Assembly: GCA_007694185.1 (NCBI GenBank)
Contig: RECD01000184.1
Coordinates: 1 to 42,569 of the forward strand
Length of the DNA: 42,569 nt
Reading direction: 5' to 3'
From: Planctomycetaceae bacterium
Lineage (GTDB): Bacteria; Planctomycetota; Planctomycetia; Pirellulales; Pirellulaceae
The translations under genes were made by a program, and so were the position numbers. Positions 16,452-25,469 of this stretch are shown here, in pieces. How positions within the stretch are numbered: position 1 is the stretch's first letter; the number at the start of each line of letters is the position of its first letter. The notes under the pieces were generated by a model. That model was not told the origin of the DNA. It saw nothing but the letters and a program-made list of their open reading frames with translations, and did not search any database.

Positions 16452-18569
16452 GTGGCGGCTAGTTACCAGTTGGTCACACCCCTTTCGGGTGTGAGGTTTT
16501 TACTCGCCAAACTGGTCGCTCGCGACCGTTTGGGGGAGCCGTTTCGACACGAATACCATCTGCTTACCGAGAAGGTCGATCTCGACTTCGACCAACTGTT
16601 GGGCCAAGCGATCTCGTTGACCTTGACGGACGCGAATTCGACCAAACGATTCTTCAACGGGGTCGTGACCCGCGTGTCGGTGGCCGGACAGTACCGCGGT
16701 CACCCGGTGTTCCATGTGGTCGTCCGCCCGCAGTGGTGGCTGTTGAAGCAGTCGCGGGATTGTCGGATTTTCCAGGACCTGTCGATCCCCGAGATCGTCA
16801 AGCAGGTCCTGTCGGCGGGGGACGTCGTGGTCCGCGACGAGTTGACCGAAACTTACGCGAAACTCGATTACTGCGTGCAGTACCGCGAATCGGCGTTCGA
16901 CTTCGTCAGCCGGTTGTTGGAGCAGGAAGGAATCTATTACTTCTTCGTCCATTCCGCGACCCAACACGAGATGGTGTTGGTCGATTCCAGCAGTGCCCAC
17001 AATCCCATTGCGGGGAACGCCGACTTGCGGTGTTTTCCCCAAGCCATTCCGTCTCAGACGGTGGAATGCCTGTGGTCGTTTTCTCCATCGGGTCGTGTGA
17101 CCAGTGGTACGACGGTCCTCAACGATTACGACTTCAAGAATCCCCGGGCCGCGTTGGAGGCCCGGTCTCAGGAATTGGCCAACTACGATCTGGAGCAGGG
17201 CGAGGTTTACGACTACCCCGGCAAATACATCGAGGTCGATACGGGCCAAACCTACGCACGATTGCGTCGGGAAGAACTGCAGCGAGACGCCCAGTTGTGT
17301 CAGGGCGAGGGCAATGTGTTCGGTTTGGCGGCCGGCGGCTTGTTCACCTTGGTGACCTTTCCGCGATCGGCCGACCGGATCAAATACCTCGTCACCAGCA
17401 GCGAGCTGGTTTTTGATGAGGTCGGTCTGGACGAACCGGAACTGAGCCAAGGAAACCGCGATGGGGCGACGAGAAAGTTCCAGATCGGGTTCGAGGCGAT
17501 CCCGTCCACCAAGGCGTTTCGTCCGCCACGGAGGACGCCGCGACCGGTGGTCGGTGGTCCGCACACGGCGATGGTGGTTGGTAAAGCGGGTGAGGAGATC
17601 TGGACCGATGAATACGGTCGAGTGCGGGTGCAGTTTCACTGGGACCGCGAGGGTCAAACGGACGAAAACAGCAGTTGTTGGTTGCGCGTGGCGCAAGGGT
17701 GGGCCGGGGCGCAGTGGGGCAGTTGGTTCCTGCCGCGGATCGGCCAAGAGGTGATCGTGCAGTTTCTCGAAGGTGACCCGGATCGGCCGTTGGTCACCGG
17801 CAGCCTCTACAACGCCGATCAGATGCCGCCCTACGCCTTGCCGGCCAACATGACCCAGAGCGGCATCAAGACGCGGAGCACGAAGGAAGGGACGGAGGAG
17901 AATTTCAACGAACTCCGTTTCGAGGACAAAAAAGACGAGGAGGAGATTTATTTTCACGCCGAGCGTGATTTCAACCGAGTGGTCGAGAACAACGACACCC
18001 TCAAGGTCGGCTTCGTAAAGAAGGAGGACGGTGATCAAACGATCGACATCTACAACAACCGTACGGTCACCCTGGACCAGGGGAACGATAAGTTGCAAAT
18101 CAAAACGGGCAACTTGGTCGTGCAGATCGATACGGGGGATGCGTCGTTGACCGTCTCCCAAGGGAAGCGGACGGAGCAGATCCGAGGCAATAGTGAACTG
18201 ACGGTCGACGAGGGGAACCAGGTCACGACCGTTTCGAAAGGGAACGCCAATCTGACCGTTTCCCAGGGCGACCACACGATCGACGTGACCGCCGGCAGTT
18301 GCACGATCGAGGCGGCCCAAAAAATCTTGCTCAAGGTCGGTGGCAGCAGCATCGAGATCACCCCCAGCGCGATCAAGCTGACGGCGAATACGATCGAATT
18401 GACGGGCACCTCGAAGGTCGCGATCGACGGGGGGATGAACGCCGAGGTCAAAGCGAGCATGGGGGTGTCGATCGACGGCGGACTATCGGTGGAAGCGAAA
18501 GGGGTCAACGCGACCTTGCAGGGCCAGGCGATGACCACCGTCAAGGGCGGTATTGTGATGATCAACTAG
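16452..18569 (+). CDS. vgrG: VgrG, T6SS spike protein (TssI)
   Basis: VgrG trimers form the spike at the tip of the Hcp tube. The 705-residue product begins at a GTG (AGGAG about 7 nt upstream). Residues ~1-350 form the gp27-like base ('FRHEYHLLTEKVDLDFDQLL' and 'YCVQYRESAFDFVSRLLEQE', a VgrG hallmark). The gp5 OB-fold follows ('EEIWTDEYGRVRVQFHWDRE', 'WGSWFLPRIGQEVIVQFLEG' and 'PLVTGSLYNADQMPPYALP'). The rest (~500-705) is the repetitive beta-helix needle, ending soon after the repeats. No toxin or PAAR extension is fused, so effectors or a PAAR tip must be encoded elsewhere. Confidence 0.97.
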   Translation: MAASYQLVTPLSGVRFLLAKLVARDRLGEPFRHEYHLLTEKVDLDFDQLLGQAISLTLTDANSTKRFFNGVVTRVSVAGQYRGHPVFHVVVRPQWWLLKQSRDCRIFQDLSIPEIVKQVLSAGDVVVRDELTETYAKLDYCVQYRESAFDFVSRLLEQEGIYYFFVHSATQHEMVLVDSSSAHNPIAGNADLRCFPQAIPSQTVECLWSFSPSGRVTSGTTVLNDYDFKNPRAALEARSQELANYDLEQGEVYDYPGKYIEVDTGQTYARLRREELQRDAQLCQGEGNVFGLAAGGLFTLVTFPRSADRIKYLVTSSELVFDEVGLDEPELSQGNRDGATRKFQIGFEAIPSTKAFRPPRRTPRPVVGGPHTAMVVGKAGEEIWTDEYGRVRVQFHWDREGQTDENSSCWLRVAQGWAGAQWGSWFLPRIGQEVIVQFLEGDPDRPLVTGSLYNADQMPPYALPANMTQSGIKTRSTKEGTEENFNELRFEDKKDEEEIYFHAERDFNRVVENNDTLKVGFVKKEDGDQTIDIYNNRTVTLDQGNDKLQIKTGNLVVQIDTGDASLTVSQGKRTEQIRGNSELTVDEGNQVTTVSKGNANLTVSQGDHTIDVTAGSCTIEAAQKILLKVGGSSIEITPSAIKLTANTIELTGTSKVAIDGGMNAEVKASMGVSIDGGLSVEAKGVNATLQGQAMTTVKGGIVMIN

Positions 18570-18575
18570 GAGGGG

Positions 18576-19532
18576 ATGCTTGCAGTGCGTGTGCGATTGG
18601 AAATCATCGAGGGTCCGGAGTTAGGTCGTCGGGTGCATTTGCAGGAAGGTTTGGTGGCCCGGTTCGGGCAGACCGAGTGGGCCGATTTCTGTTTTGCCGC
18701 GGACCCGACGATGGCCGATTTTCACTTCATGGTCGATTGTCGGCTCCAACGCTGCATCCTTTACGCGCTGGGGACTGCGGAAACGTTTGTCAATTCCAAG
18801 CCTGCTGCGCGCCAGGACCTGATCGACGGCGACCGGGTGCGGGCCGGTCAGACGGAGTTTTTGGTGCGGCTGGAGGGTGCCATGGCGGGTGCCGAGGGGG
18901 GCCTGCGGCCGTTGTACAAAGATGCGGTGGCAACGGCCGCCGCCGCGATGACGGTCTCGGCCCTCTGTGGCTACCTGAAGCTCGGCAACCGGGCTCCCGA
19001 AATCGCGAAAACCGCTTCGAGTCTGGCCGACTTTTGCTCGGGTCTGGCGGCGTCGGGTGACTACATGCAAGCCTTCCAGACCCGGGCATTTACCCTCGGC
19101 AAGCGAGCCGCGGTGGCTTGGGGCTGCCATGAAGTCGGGACGATTTACGCCGGTCAAATGGAGGCTGCTCAAGCGAATGCCTGGCGAGTGGCGGGAGCCT
19201 GGGTTCAATCGCCCGACCAAGCCGGTTGTCGCCGGGCGGAGGCGGCCGCGATTCAGGCCGATCGCGGGGGGCCTGGTGGCTGGTTGGCGATGGCCACCTT
19301 TTGGTGCGGTGAGAGCCTCGCGCCGGCGACGTCACCCGAACCCGTGCCGCCTGAGATGACGTTGTTCAGTCGAGCGGTTGCCGGTGCCTTGATGTTGTCC
19401 GTTCGGCACGGCGATGTGGACGATGGGACGGATCAGGCTGCGCTCCGGTTTCAAGCATTCATGCGAGACGCGGATGCTTTGGAATCCGGCGAATTGGTGC
19501 TGTTCGAGAGTGAACGCGGGGCGGAGCGATGA
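18576..19532 (+). CDS. FHA-like domain protein of the T6SS operon
   Basis: The 318-residue protein has an FHA-like N-terminal domain (~5-105): 'RVRLEIIEGPELGRRV', a turn at 'FGQTEWADFCF', and a late 'LIDGDRVRAGQTEFLV' typical of FHA strands. The usual Gly-Arg and Ser-x-x-His phosphopeptide-binding signature is degenerate (FGQ and MADFHF), so phosphothreonine binding is doubtful. The C-terminal ~200 residues are mostly helical, with 'CGYLKLGNRAPEIAKTASSL', and may be a T6SS-linked domain such as DUF6931; I am not certain. The ATG at 18576 is only 2 nt from AGGAGG; GTG at 18585 is an alternative start. It overlaps the next gene by 4 bp (ATGA). Confidence 0.8.
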   Translation: MLAVRVRLEIIEGPELGRRVHLQEGLVARFGQTEWADFCFAADPTMADFHFMVDCRLQRCILYALGTAETFVNSKPAARQDLIDGDRVRAGQTEFLVRLEGAMAGAEGGLRPLYKDAVATAAAAMTVSALCGYLKLGNRAPEIAKTASSLADFCSGLAASGDYMQAFQTRAFTLGKRAAVAWGCHEVGTIYAGQMEAAQANAWRVAGAWVQSPDQAGCRRAEAAAIQADRGGPGGWLAMATFWCGESLAPATSPEPVPPEMTLFSRAVAGALMLSVRHGDVDDGTDQAALRFQAFMRDADALESGELVLFESERGAER

Positions 19533-22500
19533 CCATCAATCCGGGCTGGCGGGATCTCCGCGGAAACGCCCGAAATCGCAATCGACGGTTGAAACGCAAC
19601 CTGTTGCTGGTCGCTCTGATCTCGCTGCTCGGGCTGTACCTGATCGCGTTGATGGCGCCGCTTCGGCATCCCAACACCCACTTGGTTTATGCCGTGGCCG
19701 GTGGTGACCCTCGGCAAGCCGTCGTGCCGCCCCCCTTCGCGTTGGAACAATACGCTCACCTGAGTCCGTTGAAGCCGACCTTGTATCGCGAACGGGGTCA
19801 GGCCGGAGTGCTGCCGCTACGGACCCCTGCTCAGATCGGCTCACCAGGCATGGCGACGGGACTCGATTTCGAGCGGGTTGCCGATTCCGACGCGGTGCTG
19901 GTCTACGTCGCGGCCCATCAGATACTCGGGGATAACGGCCCGGCGATCCGGCCGTCTGGGCTGACCGGCGCCGTGGACGAGTTGGCGGTCTCGCATTTGT
20001 TGCAGCGCGTCCGGAGCCTGCCGGGGGCCACGAAACTGTTGATCCTGGATCTGACCTCGCCACTGACCCAAGCGGACGGTTTGCTGCTGCCCAGCACCTT
20101 TGGGCAGCAGGTAGCCGAACTGGTCGTCCAAACCGCGGACCCCGAGTTGTGGGTCTTGGTTTCCCATTCGCCTTTGGAACAGACCCATCAGTCGATGGCG
20201 TTGCGACGGACGGTATTCGGCTATTTCGTCGCGAGAGGACTTCAGGGCGAGGCGGATCTGGATCGAGACAACGTGATCACGATCACCGAAATTTTGCTCT
20301 ACGTCCGCACGACCGTGTCGCAATGGGCGGAGTGGTTGACCGACGGGCATGGCTCCCAAACGCCCCAGTTGCACTGGGGTGGCGGGCGACCCACACGGCG
20401 GGATGGCGACGTGCCTCTGTTGCCGGTGATCGCAGCCATGAGTGGCCCGGGCGGTGCCGAACGGGATTTGGAAGCGAGCATCGCGGATGCTCAGGCGAGC
20501 GACCCGGCAAGCCGTTGGCAGGGGGTGTTCGAAGGCGGCGTTGCCAACCGCATGGTGCCGGTCTCCGACCAACTTCGCGAGCAACTGGGGAAGGCTCGCA
20601 TCCCTCCGGGCGGGGCAGTCGGTGCGTCGCTCCAAGGAGCGGGGACACAGGCAGCGGACGGGGCGGCCGGTGGTGGGCCTTCAACCGGTTCCGATGCGGC
20701 CGCAAAAACGGGTGCCCAGAGCGGTCAGGCAGCGGCGAACGCCGAGCCGGCTTCGGCCGTTGGCGACGGGAGTGGCGATGAGGCGAGCGGGGGTCGGGAA
20801 ACCGGTGGTGGTCCCGCGACGGCACCCCGAAGCACGGCTTCGCCAGTCGACGCGGCAGATTCTGATGGCTTTCCGATCGACCCCGCGAAACAGTCCGACT
20901 TGCTCGATCGCCTCGCTCTCGCCTGGTCGATCCACGATCGCTTGTTGGAACGTCGCGGCGTCAATTTGCGGCCGATCGACTACGCGCCGGATCTTTGGTG
21001 GGCCTACCAAACCCGGTTGTTGGCGGTCGATCAGGCCATCCGATCCGGTTGGACTTTCGACACCCGGCCGTTGTTAAGGTTGCTGGAAGAAGAGCTGCTG
21101 CCGATGGGGCAGTTGGTACCCTCGGGCAAGTCTGATTTGGGAAGTGAGAGTGCCGCATCGGCCGTCTCAAGCCGATCGGGAAGTAGTCCCTCGTTGGTCC
21201 AAGGTTTCGTCGAGCGACGCCCCACGTTCAAGACGCCGCGGAGAGTTCATTCGCTCGCGTTGTTGATCGCCAGCGACGGTTTTCAGCAGCGGTTCGATCA
21301 GGCCGTTCGAAAGCAATTGGCGCGGTATCCCGGCTTGATTCGCGACGGCGGCTACGAGGAGTTTTCCAAATGGTACGAGGAGGCCCTGCCGCTGGGGATC
21401 GAAACGTTCGCCGAGTGGCGTCCGCTGGTCCACTTTCCCGGTTTGTCTCAGGCGGACTGGCCGCTTTACCGGCGATGGTTGCAGGTGGTCTGGGAGGGAG
21501 AACGCGCTGCGGTTGCCGTGTCGACGAAGCGACCATGGCAGAACGATCTGCTCGCCGCGGACCGGGCACGTCGCGCGGGAGAACGCGAGTTCATCGATCG
21601 GATTCGGGCCGATTGGCGGTCTGCGGCCGAAGATCGGTTCGCAGACGCCCTGCGGCGGTACGACGGCGTCTTGGCCGTCGTCGAACAGACCAATCGGATC
21701 GACACGCTCACCAATGAGCTGCTGGCCGCCATGCCTTATTGCTTCGCGATGCATGTTCAGGGCCTGGAGCACCCGGAGCAGCCGTTTCCGACAACACAAG
21801 AAATCGCTGAGCTGTTTGAGGTGTTGACGGACGCCCGGCGAATTCGGCTCGACCCCCGGCCGGCGTTTGGCGATCTCCGGGGGACCGCGGACGGGTTAGC
21901 ACGGGTTCGGGCGCGGTTCATTCACTTTGCGGAGGATACGGAAGTCGAGCGGTTGATCAGCGGCCCGATTCGGTTGTCAGACGCCTGGTTTCTCCGCTCG
22001 CTCCTCAACACACCTTTGATTCCGGCGGCTTCCCGGATGCGGCTGATCTCGGTAGCGTCCGAGATCGAGATCGCGGGTCTGCGTTCTCAACCGCTACCCG
22101 AGGTGGTCGAGGCCGCCCAGAGATCGCTGCGGGGGTTGCGCCCAGACGACCTTCTGGAAGACCCCGACGGCATGGCCCGCGCTGCGGTGTTAGCGGAATT
22201 CGCCCGCGGTTGGGTTCGCTGGCAGTTGGCAGCGTTTTCGCTTGCCGACTTCGGCGTCGCGCCGGAGGAAACCTTGGTCCCTCAGGAACGGTCCGAAGCT
22301 TGGGGCAAATGGCTGACCGAGGCTCACCCGGCGGATCAATTTTTGTCTGCCTATGACGAATTGCGTCAGGCCGTCAGCGTTGAACGCGATCGATTCCCTA
22401 CTCGATTGGAAATGCTGCTCGACCAGGCGTTCGATCTGCGGGACATCGATCAGCGAGATCGGCGGTTGTCGAGCTTGGATCGCATCATCGCTTGGGGCAG

Positions 22501-25171
22501 GTTGTTCGGGGCGCCGATCGGTCCCCCCTTCGACGCCCCCAAGGTGGCCGCGAGGGCCGGTGCCTCGCGGCGGTTCCTTCAGTTGGCCTGGTTAGCCGCG
22601 CGTGATCGGTTGGCGGCCGCGGAAGCCTCGCCCGAGGAGCTCCCCGGCCTGCTGACGGCGATCCGGGATCATCAGGAACTCGCCGGCGCCGAACCGTTGG
22701 AGCCATCGCTGACACCCGTAGCCGGATCCACGATCGCGATCAGCGGTCCCGATCGCTATCCGTTGGGACCGGAACAGACCGAGGGTGAGGTCCCGTTCGT
22801 CGTTGTCAACCGCGGCGCGACCGAGACCGAAGTTTGGTTGGTATTCGATTCCGACCCAGACCTGCTGGAAGTCGAGGCGGAAGGTCTGGAACACGCTTAT
22901 TTGGAGAGCGATCTCAAGGAGCGGCTCGACGCGTTGGTCGTTGCGGCCGAAGATCAACGGTTGGTGCGGCTCCGCGGTGACACCAGCGATGGAGGGGATT
23001 CTGCGGCGGAGGGAGAAAACGCAGCCGCCGCCCAAGCGATCCCCTCGGAAGCCGCGCGGGCGCTCGGATTCGGCCCAAAGGCGGAAGCCCCGGACCAGCG
23101 AGAACGTTATCGCCGGGCAGCGGTCTATCCCTACCGTCCCGATCAGGCTGGCTTGCCACCCACCTTGCGGTTGAATGCGGGCGAGTCGCGGACGGTTGTC
23201 GGTCGCTTGCGACGGAAAGACGGCTTCGGACGCCAGACCAAAGTGATCCTGCGTGGGATCTCGGTTGGTGGCCAAACCCGGCACGACACCACGATCCTGC
23301 TGCCGAACCGAAGCTCGTTTGAGGTGTTGGTTTCCGGTGCGGCCGCGTCGCGAGTCGAGGATCTCGACAGCGGGGAGCGGCTGCTGCCGTATCCCAATCG
23401 GATCACGTCGTATCAGGTGGCTCTCCGCAATCGTCGGGAAGACGATTTCAAGGCAATCGTCAGCCTGTTGACACCGCTGGGGCCGGTGCGGGGCGATCCG
23501 CCCGATACGATGGTCTCTGCGGCTGCCGCGAAACAGTGGCTAGATCAACTGGGCGGGACGGCGGAACTGGTTGCCCCCCAAGAAATGGTGCTGCTCGCGG
23601 ACGGAACGCCGCTGACCATCTTGCCACCACCCCCGAAAAAGCCTGAAGCAGACGCGGATTCCGCCGCCGCTCCGCCCGCCGCGCCACCGTCGGCGGCCGG
23701 CGATGAGGCGGACGAGACGGCGGACGAGACGGCGGCTCCGCCCGGTATTTCCGTAACTCACGGATTGATTCTGGTCGTTCAGGACCCCGCAGCCGACACG
23801 GTCGGTTTGCGGCTGATCCGGATTTCGTCCCAGCGCCCGCGGCGGTACGTTCTCGCCTCGGCTGCGTACGATCTGACAGCCGGAAAGTTAAACTTGCGGA
23901 TCGAGGCGCGCGACCCGGCGGTGCTGCCCGAGGCGGGCGTTCCGATCGTGGCCCGGGTCGGTGACGACGCGCCCCGTCCGCTCGACGTGACACTCTCAGG
24001 TAGGCTCGATCCGGCGAAACCGAGCCTGGTACTGACGGCCGACGTGGCACCGGACGAGGGGCGTTTGGTGACGACCGAATTGGACGTCGACGGTTTTCCC
24101 CGAGCTTTCTTGTTCCGTTTTTTCCCCAACGCGACACAGCCGAACGTGCCGGAATGGGTGGAGCGGAGTCGTCTTAAGATCCTTACCCCGGCGGGCGGCA
24201 CGGCGTTTCGGTCGCCGCTCGAAACGATCGCCGTGACCGCGCAGGTGGATGTCCCGGTCGGTACCTTCCTCGATCCTCGCGATGAACTGCTGATCGGTGT
24301 CGATGCGAATCGCGACCGAGTCTTTCGGGACGAGGAGCCGCTCCGACTCGGTTCCGATCGCCAAGTCGACATCCGTTGGCTGAATGACCCGAAAGCGACT
24401 TCGTTCGACCTGCTCGCGCTTGTCGAGGACTTCCAACTCGATGTCCCAGCCGGGCGTTTGCGGGACACGCGGGTCAACCTGCTCGCCCAATTGCGGGCGG
24501 AAGGGCGAGACAGTTGGAGCGACCCGGTCGAGGTGATCCTGGATGGCCAACCGCCACGCGTGGGCGCGGTCCGAATCATGCCGGGTCGGGTTGCGGTCCT
24601 GGGGCAACCGCTCGAGGTTTCACTCAATGTCGATGACGACCTGTCGGGGGTGCTTTCCGTCCGCTGCGGCTTCGCCAAACCGGGGACAGAGCAATTCGCC
24701 GACAAGCCACCGCCTGTGGATGCCGGCCTGACCGGCGGCGGGACGTGGGCAGCGAGCGTTCCGACCGAAGGGCTGGTGCGTGGGAGTTACCGTTTGTTGT
24801 TGCAAGCGACCGACCGGGTCGGCAATGCCTCCCGGCCCGAAGCCGTGTTGATCGAACTGAGGTCCGAGGCCGAGATGGAGGCCGAACGGAATCAGCCCAA
24901 GTCGGTCGCCGGGGTGGTGGTCCATGGTTCGACCCCCGTTGCCGGGGCGACGGTCGAACTTTTTCCTCCCGAAGCCGATCCCCCGCCCGCGGCACTGGCC
25001 AGTCGGATTACCGACAGCCAAGGTCGTTTTCAATTTGATCGCGTATCGCCCGGCGATTACCGCCTGAGTGCTCGAGGTTTGGTCCGCAACGTTCGCCGCC
25101 GTCAGGAACAGAATGTCACGGTCCCCCAAGGAAACCGCCCGCTGCCGACGGTCCGGTTGGTTTTGCAGTGA
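19529..25171 (+). CDS. Giant membrane-anchored protein with degenerate caspase-like domain
   Basis: The 1880-residue protein has a basic N-terminus, one membrane span (~25-44) and a very large, probably periplasmic remainder. Residues ~118-285 follow the caspase/metacaspase (peptidase C14) plan: His130 in 'VLVYVAAHQ', 'KLLILDLTSPLT' where the catalytic Cys would be, and 'GYFVARGLQGEADLDRDNVITI' followed by 'EILLYV'. Thr176 replaces the Cys, so peptidase activity is unlikely. A Gly/Ala linker (~350-450), a long helical core (~455-1060) and beta-rich Ig-like regions (~1067-1780) follow. A carboxypeptidase-regulatory-like domain ends the protein (~1789-1880). Its start overlaps the previous gene (ATGA). 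The core is paralogous to the protein at 26922-31964. It may be an envelope component of this T6SS. Confidence 0.85.
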   Translation: MTINPGWRDLRGNARNRNRRLKRNLLLVALISLLGLYLIALMAPLRHPNTHLVYAVAGGDPRQAVVPPPFALEQYAHLSPLKPTLYRERGQAGVLPLRTPAQIGSPGMATGLDFERVADSDAVLVYVAAHQILGDNGPAIRPSGLTGAVDELAVSHLLQRVRSLPGATKLLILDLTSPLTQADGLLLPSTFGQQVAELVVQTADPELWVLVSHSPLEQTHQSMALRRTVFGYFVARGLQGEADLDRDNVITITEILLYVRTTVSQWAEWLTDGHGSQTPQLHWGGGRPTRRDGDVPLLPVIAAMSGPGGAERDLEASIADAQASDPASRWQGVFEGGVANRMVPVSDQLREQLGKARIPPGGAVGASLQGAGTQAADGAAGGGPSTGSDAAAKTGAQSGQAAANAEPASAVGDGSGDEASGGRETGGGPATAPRSTASPVDAADSDGFPIDPAKQSDLLDRLALAWSIHDRLLERRGVNLRPIDYAPDLWWAYQTRLLAVDQAIRSGWTFDTRPLLRLLEEELLPMGQLVPSGKSDLGSESAASAVSSRSGSSPSLVQGFVERRPTFKTPRRVHSLALLIASDGFQQRFDQAVRKQLARYPGLIRDGGYEEFSKWYEEALPLGIETFAEWRPLVHFPGLSQADWPLYRRWLQVVWEGERAAVAVSTKRPWQNDLLAADRARRAGEREFIDRIRADWRSAAEDRFADALRRYDGVLAVVEQTNRIDTLTNELLAAMPYCFAMHVQGLEHPEQPFPTTQEIAELFEVLTDARRIRLDPRPAFGDLRGTADGLARVRARFIHFAEDTEVERLISGPIRLSDAWFLRSLLNTPLIPAASRMRLISVASEIEIAGLRSQPLPEVVEAAQRSLRGLRPDDLLEDPDGMARAAVLAEFARGWVRWQLAAFSLADFGVAPEETLVPQERSEAWGKWLTEAHPADQFLSAYDELRQAVSVERDRFPTRLEMLLDQAFDLRDIDQRDRRLSSLDRIIAWGRLFGAPIGPPFDAPKVAARAGASRRFLQLAWLAARDRLAAAEASPEELPGLLTAIRDHQELAGAEPLEPSLTPVAGSTIAISGPDRYPLGPEQTEGEVPFVVVNRGATETEVWLVFDSDPDLLEVEAEGLEHAYLESDLKERLDALVVAAEDQRLVRLRGDTSDGGDSAAEGENAAAAQAIPSEAARALGFGPKAEAPDQRERYRRAAVYPYRPDQAGLPPTLRLNAGESRTVVGRLRRKDGFGRQTKVILRGISVGGQTRHDTTILLPNRSSFEVLVSGAAASRVEDLDSGERLLPYPNRITSYQVALRNRREDDFKAIVSLLTPLGPVRGDPPDTMVSAAAAKQWLDQLGGTAELVAPQEMVLLADGTPLTILPPPPKKPEADADSAAAPPAAPPSAAGDEADETADETAAPPGISVTHGLILVVQDPAADTVGLRLIRISSQRPRRYVLASAAYDLTAGKLNLRIEARDPAVLPEAGVPIVARVGDDAPRPLDVTLSGRLDPAKPSLVLTADVAPDEGRLVTTELDVDGFPRAFLFRFFPNATQPNVPEWVERSRLKILTPAGGTAFRSPLETIAVTAQVDVPVGTFLDPRDELLIGVDANRDRVFRDEEPLRLGSDRQVDIRWLNDPKATSFDLLALVEDFQLDVPAGRLRDTRVNLLAQLRAEGRDSWSDPVEVILDGQPPRVGAVRIMPGRVAVLGQPLEVSLNVDDDLSGVLSVRCGFAKPGTEQFADKPPPVDAGLTGGGTWAASVPTEGLVRGSYRLLLQATDRVGNASRPEAVLIELRSEAEMEAERNQPKSVAGVVVHGSTPVAGATVELFPPEADPPPAALASRITDSQGRFQFDRVSPGDYRLSARGLVRNVRRRQEQNVTVPQGNRPLPTVRLVLQ

Positions 25172-25469
25172 ACGGAGCGGGGGACCACGCCATTTCGGCC
25201 ACGGCCAAACGGAGTTCTGGTGGGGCGGGTCGATCGGGCCAACCGGGGCTCACCCTGAACCGGCCCCTCAACGGCGAGCCGGTCGCCCGAGCTTGAACCA
25301 AAATCAGAATGATCTCCGTTTTAGAAAAGGGTGTGGCCGCGCAGGCCTAACAACCGATGGAACGAGTAGATCCGAACAACGGCGCTCGGTTTGGCTGTTG
25401 CGACATGGGCTTTGGGCTCGTGGGCCGGGATGATTTGTAGGGAGATGACGAGCAGAGTGGGTTAAGGCT
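25172..25469 (+). other. 298-bp gap inside the plus-strand arm
   Basis: No gene with family features is visible here. The region is GC-rich, with short inverted repeats such as GGCC-A-CGGCC near 25196-25210, and no T-tract that would make a clear terminator. It is the largest gap in the plus arm. A promoter for the lipoprotein and the VWA protein could lie here, but I could not pick one out. Confidence 0.4.

Noticed and set aside
16500-18320. 606-codon open frame on the minus strand opposite vgrG
   Set aside because: VgrG motifs occupy the plus strand across the whole length, so the antisense frame is incidental.
17950-18566. Toxin or PAAR extension on VgrG
   Set aside because: The C-terminus is entirely the repetitive beta-helix needle typical of VgrG and ends shortly after it.
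19881-20390. Active caspase/metacaspase effector
   Set aside because: The fold pattern is present but the catalytic Cys is Thr176, and the paralogue has Asn178 instead, so neither should be an active peptidase.
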